NCBI GenBank assembly: GCA_037893245.1
Contig: JBAIAA010000396.1
Location: 744,001 to 808,000, forward strand
Length of the DNA: 64,000 nt
Direction: 5' to 3'
Source: Crossaster papposus
Taxonomy: Eukaryota > Echinodermata > Asteroidea > Velatida > Solasteridae
The first letter of the stretch is position 1. Each line of letters starts with the position of its first letter. The notes beneath the pieces are model-generated. The model was not told the DNA's origin and did no database searches. It was given only the letters and a program-made list of their open reading frames with translations. Position numbers and translations under genes: made by a program. This document shows positions 1 through 10,984 of this stretch, in pieces.

Positions 1-571
<571 letters not shown>

Positions 572-606
572 ATAGATGCATGATACATGCCATTTTCAAA
601 CCAAAC

Positions 607-622
607 GGCTCTTTTCAGAGCC
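607..622 (+). terminator. Histone 3' stem-loop, H4 unit 1
   Basis: Perfect 6-bp stem with a 4-nt loop (GGCTCT-TTTC-AGAGCC), followed by ccaccac and a purine-rich acaaaaagagatt, the likely U7 snRNP-binding downstream element. It directs endonucleolytic 3' end formation and is bound by SLBP. Confidence 0.97.
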
Positions 623-1487
<865 letters not shown>

Positions 1488-1518
1488 GTCACAGCTGCGT
1501 GCGCAAAACTAACCGAAC

Positions 1519-1534
1519 GGCCCTTTTCAGGGCC
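1519..1534 (+). terminator. Histone 3' stem-loop, H3 unit 1
   Basis: GGCCCT-TTTC-AGGGCC, a perfect stem, followed by a T-rich gap and tcaaagagagattca as the purine-rich downstream element. Confidence 0.97.
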
Positions 1535-2221
1535 AATATTTTTTTCAAAGAGAGATTCATTCCAATCGCGTTTTCTGTAGAGTTTTGGAAAGTTAAGTTT
1601 GGTTACTATAGGTAAATACGAATTTTAACTGGCCAGAGCTCCGGAGAACGGATTAATAAAATTAATCGGATTAGTCTCTTTCCATTTTGTTTGTTTGTCT
1701 GTCTGTCTCTTATTTTTTGTTGTCCCCCCACCCCCCAAAATAAAAAAAAAAAATTATTTTACTTTTAAAACGGTAAAAAAGAAGAAGAGTAATTGCCTGG
1801 CCATGTACACAATTGTTTATGCAGTCATTTTGTGTCATATTTTCGAAAACGGGAACTCTTCGTTACATTGGATGATACGCAAGTTTACCCGGCGTTTGGG
1901 GAAAAATAAATAATGAGTGAAACCACACCGGATTGTTGGCCTCTACCGAATATAATAAAAAAGTGGATATTCTAAATTATTGTTTGTAATTGTTTGTTTC
2001 TTGGAGTTTTCATTCGGATTCGGAAGGATAGCTTTTGCCCTCTGTGCGTGTGGCAAGCGCCAATGCATGTCACTTTGCACGCGTACATAATTCTTCACGC
2101 TTGGGTGATTGTGTGGACAATGCGTGTATGCCCAGAATCCTAGCGGGTACCATAAAAGTCGTCCCGGCATGCTTGACCTTCCATTCGATCGCACGATCAC
2201 ATACACTCATCTTCTCCAATC
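1535..2221 (+). promoter_or_regulatory. H3-H2B spacer with H2B promoter, unit 1
   Basis: Mostly AT-rich, no gene seen. It carries (TGTC)n, C-rich and A-rich runs near 1690-1755, where unit 1 has a longer pure A run than the other units. The right end is the H2B promoter: a TATA-like cataaaag at 2151-2158 and a CATTC cap box (ttccattcgatc) about 30 nt downstream. Confidence 0.7.
2151..2158 (+). promoter_or_regulatory. H2B TATA-like box
   Basis: cataaaag lies 64-71 nt before the H2B ATG and about 30 nt before a CATTC cap-like site. It is conserved in all units and appears twice in unit 7 because of a local duplication. Confidence 0.65.
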
Positions 2222-2590
2222 ATGGCTCCTAAAGTTAGCGGAAAAGGCCAGAAGAAGGCCGGCAACACCAAGGCTCCGGTCAGCACGAACAAGAAGAGGC
2301 GTCGGCGTCGCAAGGAGAGCTACGGCATCTACATCTACAAAGTCATGAAACAGGTGCACCCCGACACAGGAATCTCCAGCAAGGCAATGAGCATCATGAA
2401 CAGCTTTGTCAACGACGTGTTTGAGCGCATCGCCGGCGAATCTTCCCGCCTTGCCCACTACAACAAGAAGTCGACCATCTCAAGTCGTGAAGTGCAGACT
2501 GCAGTACGCCTAATCCTCCCGGGAGAGCTTGCCAAGCATGCAGTCAGCGAAGGAACCAAGGCCGTCACCAAGTATACGACTTCAAAATAG
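2222..2590 (+). CDS. H2B: Histone H2B, unit 1
   Basis: Core histone of 122 residues. A lysine-rich tail and a [12 protein letters not shown] basic patch lead into the histone fold ([16 protein letters not shown] to LPGELAKHA). The C-terminal helix [16 protein letters not shown] contains the conserved ubiquitination lysine. It dimerises with H2A. The [17 protein letters not shown] sequence resembles echinoderm H2Bs more than molluscan ones, as I recall them. It is intronless, with a stem-loop 44 nt after the stop. Confidence 0.99.
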   Translation: MAPKVSGKGQKKAGNTKAPVSTNKKRRRRRKESYGIYIYKVMKQVHPDTGISSKAMSIMNSFVNDVFERIAGESSRLAHYNKKSTISSREVQTAVRLILPGELAKHAVSEGTKAVTKYTTSK

Positions 2591-2634
2591 GTTGACCGAG
2601 GGAGGAACAAATAACACGAAAAACATAACCAAAC

Positions 2635-2650
2635 GGCTCTTTTCAGAGCC
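2635..2650 (+). terminator. Histone 3' stem-loop, H2B unit 1
   Basis: GGCTCT-TTTC-AGAGCC, a perfect stem, followed by an A-rich aaaaaaaagagatgtg downstream element. Confidence 0.97.
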
Positions 2651-3666
2651 AACACAATTTAAAAAAAAGAGATGTGACTGTCTGATCTGTGTTACTAATT
2701 TAGTCAATATTCGTAGGTGGTAAAATCGTTCGGGTAGTGTTCCCGTCTTTACATTCTCCCTGACCTTAAAAGGAGAAATGAAGATCAACATTAACCTTCT
2801 GTTCTCGTCGCCTTTGAAAACAAATATGTGACTTGAAAAGGCATGACGGGGAAAAGTATTTCTGTAGTATTTGGAGTTCTATTGTTTTACACCGTAGTAA
2901 AGACCGATTCGTTAGTTTTGCAATGATACCAACAGTATTTATTTACATCATTTAATTAACATGATATATACAACATTGCAGGGCTGACAGTGCGCCGCCC
3001 AACCTAAGCGATCGAATTTTTAAAACCAACGAATAGCTTTGACCAAAACAATTATACGCGTGCCCGCCAACAACGAAATTGACAAATGGTGGTCATTGTT
3101 AATTTAGCCTCAGTAAGTCACGTAGGAATTTGCAATGGCGAAACAGCCTTTTGTTATTCAGCACCTGTGCACGCAGTGGTTTTTGTTCATTCAGTCTCCA
3201 TTACGAGAAGTAGTGGTTTCTTGTTTGATGTATGTTTAATATATGTGTTTGTCGTATCTCTGTGCAGACAAATCCGTGACAGTTTTCAATGTGGTTTATG
3301 AGGGACGATCTGCGGCCAGCGTGGAGGCAGGTCAATCGGTAGGCAACAGGGACACACCGTCGGGATAACAGAAATCGTCTGAGAAAGCAGGTAAGGTTTT
3401 TGGGTGCTTTGGGTTTTTGCTGTTATGATTTCATCGCTTAGATTGAAGACAGACAGACAGACAGACCTCGTTCAAAAAATGTATCCCTGTCTTCACGAAT
3501 CCAAAAATGGATGCGGTGCACTCAACCGTACAGTAAGTGTGTCGCGCGTGATTGGCTACTTGGCGTGCTTCGGCCAATCCACCGGAACGCTATAACTAGT
3601 GCTGTCACCCCCCTCGTACGGCACTTTCACTGCAGATCGCAATCTACTGTCACCAATTACTTCAAG
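2651..3666 (+). promoter_or_regulatory. H2B-H2A spacer with H2A promoter, unit 1
   Basis: About 1 kb without a recognisable gene. A (GACA)n microsatellite lies near 3448-3467. The proximal H2A promoter has an inverted CCAAT (attgg, 3551-3555), a direct CCAAT (3573-3578) and TATA (tataacta, 3591-3598). A small polymorphism near 3086 (aatggtggtca here, aatggggtca in unit 2, aatgggggtca in later units) marks copies. Confidence 0.65.
3591..3598 (+). promoter_or_regulatory. H2A TATA box
   Basis: tataacta lies 69-76 nt before the H2A ATG, with two CCAAT-type elements just upstream. It sets the H2A start at the ATG of MTGRGK rather than the longer in-frame reading that begins upstream of this TATA box. 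Confidence 0.8.
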
Positions 3667-3861
3667 ATGACTGGACGAGGAAAGAGCGGAAAAGCAAGAA
3701 GCAAGGCCAGGAGCAGGTCCTCAAGGGCGGGACTGCAGTTCCCCGTGGGTCGCGTTCATCGATTTTTGCGAAGGGGCAACTACGCTGAGCGGGTACTCTA
3801 TATATACATGTACTACGCGTACTGTACAGTACATGCATGTTCAGTTTGTAAAAGTACGTGA
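3667..3861 (+). pseudogene. H2A: Truncated histone H2A, unit 1
   Basis: The first 43 codons match the intact H2A of other units ([16 protein letters not shown] to NYAERV). The frame then runs into spacer sequence and stops at 3861. Compared with unit 2, 644 bp are missing (equivalent to about 11112-11756), removing two thirds of the coding region, the 3' UTR and the stem-loop. The junction at 3794 shares only one base. The promoter is intact, so an unprocessed transcript could still be made, but no histone fold would result. Confidence 0.97.
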
Positions 3862-4896
3862 ATGATATTATACCCGCGACCCAGCACATCAAAATCAAGA
3901 ATAAGTCGGAAAAAGACTTTCGGAGATATAAATATAATAAGATTGCAAATTCAATAAGCTTTTTAATGACATCCATCACAAGCCTTTAGCTCGGAAATTA
4001 TTGGTTACGAGTTACAGACTGGGGATGGCTATCAATAGAAAGCCTATGGAATTTCAAATGTTACTATGTACATATCGTGAATTGTCATTTCCCGCTTATT
4101 ATTGATTTTGATATCCTGGGTCACATTTTCATAGATTTAACAAAAACATTGGAAATGTGGTGAGTTGACACTTCGCGTGTGGTCTATTAGCTTTGTTTTC
4201 GTGTTCTGTCTTACCTGGGCCCAATTTCATAACAAATGTAAGCACAACAATTTGCTTAGCATGAAACCTTTTCCTTGGCCAAACTGAAGATTTCCGAACA
4301 CGTTTTATTGACGGTCGTGAATTCTCGTTAACGTTCGCGACTACAATTTCGACGTCTGGGTGTACACAATTAAATGGTCAGGCCATAGAACCAGACTATT
4401 TTCACCGCCCACAAAGTGGGACATTTAGGTTCTGCTTAAAAACAAATAAACCGGCCTGAACGGTAAACGATCGAGGCGCGGTTGTGCCGAAGGGCGCCAT
4501 CTATCGGCACGCTCGTACCGGCAGGTCTGTGTGTATTTACAGCGGCGAGGCGCAGTGCAGCATGGCGATAATTTTGATACCAGTCGCATTTTTCCAGATT
4601 TTCAAGTGACTTTTGGTTAAAAAAAATGAATTTGTAAAAGAATATTGTCGATGTGTATGAAAATGTGTTATGAAAACCCCCCAAGCTCATGAATATTGAT
4701 GTAAATTAACGTGCCAAAAGTTGGTAATTTCTATAAACGGGTTTGCGTCGGGCTCTGTGAGAAGTCCTTTTCTTGACCCGAAATACACAAATTAGAAAAG
4801 TTAAAATAAGAATATTATTCGGATGAGAACAATGGGCGGGGGAATCAATTTGCATGCATAATTCCAGAGCGCCCTATTGGTTCAATGTCAATCGTT
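3862..4896 (+). promoter_or_regulatory. Post-H2A spacer and U2 promoter, unit 1
   Basis: No gene is supported. It contains a 14-bp palindrome (gtactgtacagtac) near 3819, an inverted CTCF-like core (CGCCATCTA, 4495-4503) and, just upstream of U2, a conserved block with the octamer ATTTGCAT at 4848-4855 (about -49 from U2 +1). An 84-codon minus-strand reading (4436-4690) recurs in most units, but only because the units are nearly identical. Confidence 0.6.
4848..4855 (+). promoter_or_regulatory. Octamer in U2 promoter
   Basis: ATTTGCAT, the POU/Oct recognition octamer typical of snRNA enhancers, 49 nt upstream of the U2 start. This is closer than the vertebrate distal element. It is found at the same offset in every U2 copy, including the duplicated one in unit 7. 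Its function here is inferred. Confidence 0.55.
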
Positions 4897-4925
4897 ATCG
4901 CTTCTCGGCCTTTTGGCCAAGATCA
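4897..4925 (+). pseudogene. U2: U2 snRNA 5' fragment (nt 1-29), unit 1
   Basis: Matches the start of metazoan U2 (ATCGCTTCTCGGCCTTTTGG) through nt 29 and is then interrupted by a family A element. Nt 22 is C instead of the canonical T, turning the G11-U22 wobble of stem I into a G-C pair. This change occurs only in U2 copies carrying family A. Confidence 0.95.
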
Positions 4926-4938
4926 GGAGGAATCTACG

Positions 4939-6300
4939 ATGGCCAGCCGAGAAATCCCGAGAGACCTGTCTGCATACCTGACGACGGAGGTGAAGATACC
5001 CTACGATGAGATGTGCCAGCTGATAGCCACCACCGCCGGGGAGACTGACGTCGCCTGCGTCCAGCAGCTGAGCGACAACAAATGGTGCGTCACCACAACA
5101 ACCGAAGCAGCGAAGTCGAAGATCCTGCAAGCCGGCCTGCTCGTCGGGCAACACCGAGTGACAACTACGCCGGTGAGCAGGAAGCTGACGTTCGTAACCA
5201 TCCGTGACGCACCATTTGAGCTGCACGATGTCACCATCTCCTCGGCGCTGTCTGCATACGGCAAGGTGGCCGGCATCAGACGGGGACACTGGCAGAAGCA
5301 TCTTGGGTGGGAGAACGGCAACCGGCACGCACGTATGGACTTGAGTCGTCCGATCCCATCTTACGTGCGTGTCGGTGGATACCAACTACGGGTGAGCTAC
5401 GACAACCAGGAGAGGACATGCCGGGTTTGCGGGTTAGTCGGCCACCTGGCTGCGGGGTGCCCGTCAGTTGTGTGCTACAACTGCAACAAGCACGGGCACC
5501 GCAGCCGGGAGTGTCCGGAGCCGGTGAAGTGTCGAGGGTGCGGGGAGACGGGGCACTATGCCGCACGGTGCCCCCGTTCGTACGCCGCTCGCCTGCGTGT
5601 TTCGGCGTTCACCGACCCGGACATCGACGACGACGACGGCGGCAACCCGCGCCCGGCGAGACCGCCCACACCACCTCGGGCCAGTCCAGACCCTGCCGCT
5701 ACCACCCGTCAGGCGAGACCACCCAGGGTACCCCGGACCACCCGTCAGTCGGCCCCCCCACCACAGGACGCCCCACCTCAGCTGGCCGGACCACCCAAGC
5801 CTCCACGGCCAAGCACCCCACCCAAGAAAACATCTGAAGCCGGCACACCCACTGCGGGTGGCACCAAGCCCGCCCGTACAGCCACCCGTCCACCTCGGCA
5901 TGGTGCGGGCGTGGCGGGTGCCCCGACCGCGGAGAGTTCGACGGCGACGGTTTCCATGTCATCGGCGTCGTCGACCAACACATCGATGACTACGAACGTG
6001 TCGATCTCTTCCGTGGACTGCAGTGCGGATGTGCCGGGCCTGCCGGATCTCCCATGGATACAGCCGGACGTAAAGACCAGCACCTGGGCGGAGATGATTG
6101 TGTGTGCGGAGGCGGAGATACAGCAAGAAATGGAGCGACGGAGCCAGGATAGCATTTCCGACGGTTCCGTCGCCTCCATTATATCTACCGCCTCCGTAAA
6201 ACGCGGTCACCATTCCTCGGATTCCCCTGAGGAATGGTCGACCATACGGAAACAGAAGCCAGCGACAACCAAGAGGAAGGCACGTGCCAGCAACAAATGA
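4939..6300 (+). CDS. ORF1/Gag-like triple CCHC protein, family A
   Basis: 453 residues from the ATG in ctacgatggcc. An upstream in-frame ATG at 4885 lies before the U2 start and is not shared in frame by the unit 6 copy, so it is not chosen. Residues 20-152 look like two RRM-like halves (for example RKLTFVTIRDAPFELHDV near 81-98). Three zinc knuckles follow: C161-C164-H169-C174, C179-C182-H187-C192 and C198-C201-H206-C211. A Pro/Thr-rich linker (about 230-345), a Ser-rich stretch, an acidic helix-prone segment (EAEIQQEMERR) and a Lys/Arg tail complete it. The layout resembles ORF1 of Tx1/L1-type elements and ZCCHC3-like proteins. Its likely role is RNA binding and RNP assembly. The family assignment is inference. 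Confidence 0.85.
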   Translation: MASREIPRDLSAYLTTEVKIPYDEMCQLIATTAGETDVACVQQLSDNKWCVTTTTEAAKSKILQAGLLVGQHRVTTTPVSRKLTFVTIRDAPFELHDVTISSALSAYGKVAGIRRGHWQKHLGWENGNRHARMDLSRPIPSYVRVGGYQLRVSYDNQERTCRVCGLVGHLAAGCPSVVCYNCNKHGHRSRECPEPVKCRGCGETGHYAARCPRSYAARLRVSAFTDPDIDDDDGGNPRPARPPTPPRASPDPAATTRQARPPRVPRTTRQSAPPPQDAPPQLAGPPKPPRPSTPPKKTSEAGTPTAGGTKPARTATRPPRHGAGVAGAPTAESSTATVSMSSASSTNTSMTTNVSISSVDCSADVPGLPDLPWIQPDVKTSTWAEMIVCAEAEIQQEMERRSQDSISDGSVASIISTASVKRGHHSSDSPEEWSTIRKQKPATTKRKARASNK

Positions 6301-6655
6301 ACTGTTTTCTTTGGTGGTGGGCGTAAATTTGATTTGAACTTTTTCTTTTGGTGGTGGGTAAAGTGAGTTGTTTGTTTGTTTAAATATAAGAAGATGTAAA
6401 TTTTATGTAAATATTTCCACAGTTGTGTTTAAAAATTGAAGATACAAATGATACGTAATATTTATTAAGTTGTTCTTTTTCTGATAGTAATCAAGCGCGT
6501 TTATTTTGGTGGAGGGTTATGTCCCGGCTTATATAATGTTTGCATTGTTTAAAACAAGTTGTATTTAATTTTTATTTTGTAAATACTGTGACTGTTGTGT
6601 GTATCATCATATGTGTGTTTGGTTTCATTTACAAGAATAAACCAATTTAAAAACC
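6301..6655 (+). other. Family A 3' UTR, unit 1
   Basis: AT-rich tail with repeated tggtggtggg or tggtggaggg motifs after the stop, ending aataaaccaatttaaaaacc. An AATAAA signal lies about 20 nt before the junction. The terminal 20 bases are shared by all family A copies and are the likely recognition site for reverse transcription. Confidence 0.6.
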
Positions 6656-6807
6656 GTATCTGTTCTTTTCAGCTTAATATCTGAAACGCTGTTCATCGAA
6701 CAGCCAGTATATTAATCTGATTTTTGGATTTGGGCCGTGGAATAGAGGCTTGCCTCGTCCCGGCCATGGGTTGGCCCGGTATAGCAGTACATCCGGGATT
6801 CGGCCCA
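6656..6807 (+). pseudogene. U2: U2 snRNA 3' portion (nt 36-187), unit 1
   Basis: Begins GTATCTGTTC. It holds stem-loop IIa (TTCAG/CTGAA), IIb (GCTGTTC/GAACAGC), the Sm site atttttgga at 6720-6728, stem III, and stem IV with the loop tatagcagtacat. Adding 35 upstream nucleotides gives about 187 nt, the expected U2 length. The sequence differs from vertebrate U2 at several stem positions, but changes are paired. It lacks its own 5' end and promoter because of the insertion. Confidence 0.95.
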
Positions 6808-7319
6808 CTCCCCTCGGGGAACATCAATTAATACAAAAACAGGTCTCGTCTATTATGTGTATTCCTATGTCGCCTCACTTTTACAAGTTCTTTCTTCGCT
6901 TTACTTCGTGGCTTTCTTATATTTGAACATTTCAATTTGTCTCAATTAAATAATTGTATGAAGACCGATCTCTTTGTTTTAGGTTGATTTCTGAAGAAAG
7001 GGAAAAACAACAACAACAAAAACAAACAAACAAACAAACAAACAAACAGATCCTCTGCGACTGGTTGTATTTTTTTTTGGCGAAGATGTATTAGATTTCT
7101 TTATCTTTTCCATATTTTTAGAAATTCATATGATTTCATATAAATGTAGACTTTAAATGTTCTTTTTGTTTTTGGTCTTGTTTGTTTGAATTCCATTTTT
7201 GTTCTAAATACTGTATAGGTAATAATGCAGGGCCCTTTTTTATAGCTTTTTTTTTGTAAGTGATAAAACCTCAAATACAATAAATAACAGTGCTTTTAAC
7301 AGTTCAGTTTTTATGTTTG
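6808..7319 (+). other. U2-H4 spacer, unit 1
   Basis: No gene is seen. A possible snRNA 3' box (aatacaaaaacagg) lies about 20-35 nt downstream of U2. A CAA/CAAA microsatellite spans about 7005-7048. The remainder is AT-rich and nearly identical in all units. Confidence 0.6.
7005..7048 (+). repeat. CAA/CAAA microsatellite
   Basis: Short run of caacaacaac followed by six or so copies of aaac/caaa. It is present at the same position in each unit (for example 13769-13811, 20533-20575, 29270-29312) with essentially constant length, which argues for recent homogenisation. Confidence 0.8.
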
Positions 7320-7542
7320 TATTTTAATGTTGCGATTATTCGTTTGCTTGCTTTCCTCTCTCTCTCTCTCTCGTTGACTGTTTATTTCTCCTCTCGTGTC
7401 GTTATTTCGGGAGGGAAACCTCTGCCACGATTTGTTGCTAGAGGGCGCCCTGACTTTCGTTTGCCTGGCGTGCTCCTATCGCGTCCGCGCATAGCAGTGA
7501 TATATAATACACTGCCTCGCCCATTCAATCGATCTAGTCTAG

Positions 7543-7890
<348 letters not shown>

Positions 7891-7925
7891 ATAGATGCAT
7901 GATACATGCCATTTTCAAACCAAAC

Positions 7926-7941
7926 GGCTCTTTTCAGAGCC
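7926..7941 (+). terminator. Histone 3' stem-loop, H4 unit 2
   Basis: GGCTCT-TTTC-AGAGCC followed by the purine-rich element. Confidence 0.97.
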
Positions 7942-8377
7942 ACCACGATTTCACAAAAAGAGATTGATTCCAGGTTTTAATTTGTGTGTACTCTGTTATT
8001 ATTTGGGCATTGTCTCGCGGGATTCAGTGTGGATTTTCCTCCCTGTGTCTATTAGTATTAAGGTTTTTTTATTTTCGTTTATTGCCCGTAATTATTCCCG
8101 GGATGTCTTTATCGAAGACACGGCCCATTTGTTTATTTTGGTAGCTGGGGAAAATTAATTTGCTTGCAAAGTATCATGTACTCGTAGGTAATATTGACCG
8201 TATTGTTTCGGAGGGTAAATCAGTTGTGATCAGTGAAGCGTCCCGGCATGGTGTCCGAATTATCCAATCGGAAGACTGCCCATTGTTATACTTCAGCCCC
8301 AGGATGCTATTCTCTAGTCTTAAGAGACGGCCTGTTCGTTGATTTGGCATTCACTTCTTATCTACTCTCCATTCTGA

Positions 8378-8806
<429 letters not shown>

Positions 8807-8837
8807 GTCACAGCTGCGTGCGCAAAACTAACCGAAC

Positions 8838-8853
8838 GGCCCTTTTCAGGGCC
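8838..8853 (+). terminator. Histone 3' stem-loop, H3 unit 2
   Basis: GGCCCT-TTTC-AGGGCC with the aaagagaga element downstream. Confidence 0.97.
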
Positions 8854-9540
8854 AATATTTTTTTCAAAGAGAGATTCATTCCAATCGCGTTTTCTGTAGA
8901 GTTTTGGAAAGTTAAGTTTGGTTACTATAGGTAAATACGAATTTTAACTGGCCAGAGCTCCGGAGAACGGATTAATAAAATTAATCGGATTAGTCTCTTT
9001 CCATTTTGTTTGTTTGTCTGTCTGTCTCTTATTTTTTGTTGTCCCCCCACCCCCCAAAATAAAAATAAAAAATTATTTTACTTTTAATACGGTAAAAAAG
9101 AAGAAGAGTAATTGCCTGGCCATGTACACAATTGTTTATGCAGTCATTTTGTGTCATATTTTCGAAAACGGGAACTCTTCGTTACATTGGATGATACGCA
9201 AGTTTACCCGGCGTTTGGGGAAAAATAAATAATGAGTGAAACCACACCGGATTGTTGGCCTCTACCGAATATAATAAAAAAGTGGATATTCTAAATTATT
9301 GTTTGTAATTGTTTGTTTCTTGGAGTTTTCATTCGGATTCGGAAGGATAGCTTTTGCCCTCTGTGCGTGTGGCAAGCGCCAATGCATGTCACTTTGCACG
9401 CGTACATAATTCTTCACGCTTGGGTGATTGTGTGGACAATGCGTGTATGCCCAGAATCCTAGCGGGTACCATAAAAGTCGTCCCGGCATGCTTGACCTTC
9501 CATTCGATCGCACGATCACATACACTCATCTTCTCCAATC

Positions 9541-9909
9541 ATGGCTCCTAAAGTTAGCGGAAAAGGCCAGAAGAAGGCCGGCAACACCAAGGCTCCGGTC
9601 AGCACGAACAAGAAGAGGCGTCGGCGTCGCAAGGAGAGCTACGGCATCTACATCTACAAAGTCATGAAACAGGTGCACCCCGACACAGGAATCTCCAGCA
9701 AGGCAATGAGCATCATGAACAGCTTTGTCAACGACGTGTTTGAGCGCATCGCCGGCGAATCTTCCCGCCTTGCCCACTACAACAAGAAGTCGACCATCTC
9801 AAGTCGTGAAGTGCAGACTGCAGTACGCCTAATCCTCCCGGGAGAGCTTGCCAAGCATGCAGTCAGCGAAGGAACCAAGGCCGTCACCAAGTATACGACT
9901 TCAAAATAG
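9541..9909 (+). CDS. H2B: Histone H2B, unit 2
   Basis: 122-residue protein identical to unit 1. The spacer upstream carries the A-run variant aaaaataaaaaatt common to units 2-8. Confidence 0.99.
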   Translation: MAPKVSGKGQKKAGNTKAPVSTNKKRRRRRKESYGIYIYKVMKQVHPDTGISSKAMSIMNSFVNDVFERIAGESSRLAHYNKKSTISSREVQTAVRLILPGELAKHAVSEGTKAVTKYTTSK

Positions 9910-9953
9910 GTTGACCGAGGGAGGAACAAATAACACGAAAAACATAACCAAAC

Positions 9954-9969
9954 GGCTCTTTTCAGAGCC
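9954..9969 (+). terminator. Histone 3' stem-loop, H2B unit 2
   Basis: GGCTCT-TTTC-AGAGCC with a purine-rich element. Confidence 0.97.
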
Positions 9970-10984
9970 AACACAATTTAAAAAAAAGAGATGTGACTGT
10001 CTGATCTGTGTTACTAATTTAGTCAATATTCGTAGGTGGTAAAATCGTTCGGGTAGTGTTCCCGTCTTTACATTCTCCCTGACCTTAAAAGGAGAAATGA
10101 AGATCAACATTAACCTTCTGTTCTCGTCGCCTTTGAAAACAAATATGTGACTTGAAAAGGCATGACGGGGAAAAGTATTTCTGTAGTATTTGGAGTTCTA
10201 TTGTTTTACACCGTAGTAAAGACCGATTCGTTAGTTTTGCAATGATACCAACAGTATTTATTTACATCATTTAATTAACATGATATATACAACATTGCAG
10301 GGCTGACAGTGCGCCGCCCAACCTAAGCGATCGAATTTTTAAAACCAACGAATAGCTTTGACCAAAACAATTATACGCGTGCCCGCCAACAACGAAATTG
10401 ACAAATGGGGTCATTGTTAATTTAGCCTCAGTAAGTCACGTAGGAATTTGCAATGGCGAAACAGCCTTTTGTTATTCAGCACCTGTGCACGCAGTGGTTT
10501 TTGTTCATTCAGTCTCCATTACGAGAAGTAGTGGTTTCTTGTTTGATGTATGTTTAATATATGTGTTTGTCGTATCTCTGTGCAGACAAATCCGTGACAG
10601 TTTTCAATGTGGTTTATGAGGGACGATCTGCGGCCAGCGTGGAGGCAGGTCAATCGGTAGGCAACAGGGACACACCGTCGGGATAACAGAAATCGTCTGA
10701 GAAAGCAGGTAAGGTTTTTGGGTGCTTTGGGTTTTTGCTGTTATGATTTCATCGCTTAGATTGAAGACAGACAGACAGACAGACCTCGTTCAAAAAATGT
10801 ATCCCTGTCTTCACGAATCCAAAAATGGATGCGGTGCACTCAACCGTACAGTAAGTGTGTCGCGCGTGATTGGCTACTTGGCGTGCTTCGGCCAATCCAC
10901 CGGAACGCTATAACTAGTGCTGTCACCCCCCTCGTACGGCACTTTCACTGCAGATCGCAATCTACTGTCACCAATTACTTCAAG

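Larger units (their letters stand above)
4926..6655 (+). mobile_element. Family A U2-inserted element, unit 1 (1730 bp)
   Basis: Inserted between U2 nt 29 and nt 36, replacing nt 30-35. It has no LTRs, terminal inverted repeats or poly(A) tail; the 3' end is aatttaaaaacc joined directly to U2 GTATCTG. It encodes one Gag/ORF1-like protein and no reverse transcriptase or endonuclease. The 3' UTR (6301-6655) repeats the motif tggtggtggg. The best reading is a non-autonomous, site-specific non-LTR retrotransposon mobilised in trans. The copy in unit 8 has the same length and only a handful of base differences. Confidence 0.85.

Noticed and set aside
4436-4690. 84-codon minus-strand ORF upstream of U2, repeated in most units.
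   Set aside because: Units are nearly identical, so repetition is not evidence of selection; no domain, start context or 3' signal supports it, and the unit 7 transposon interrupts it without consequence for the array.
4885-4938. In-frame N-terminal extension of the family A protein reading through the U2 5' end, opened by the T22C change (TAA to CAA).
   Set aside because: The unit 6 copy has U2 in a different frame relative to its ORF, the upstream ATG lies before the U2 transcription start, and the ATG in ctacgatgg is shared by all copies.
4926-6655. The U2 inserts as introns of a split snRNA gene, as known for some fungal U2 and U6 genes.
   Set aside because: The inserts lack GT...AG ends and differ in their 5' junctions, and two families encode Gag-like proteins.
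4926-6655. Family A as an LTR retrotransposon or retroviral Gag fragment.
   Set aside because: No long terminal repeats, primer-binding site or target duplication; the fixed 3' junction in U2 fits target-primed reverse transcription.
10829-10984. 52-codon N-terminal extension of H2A.
   Set aside because: It begins upstream of the H2A CCAAT and TATA boxes; the family start MTGRGK follows the promoter at the proper distance.
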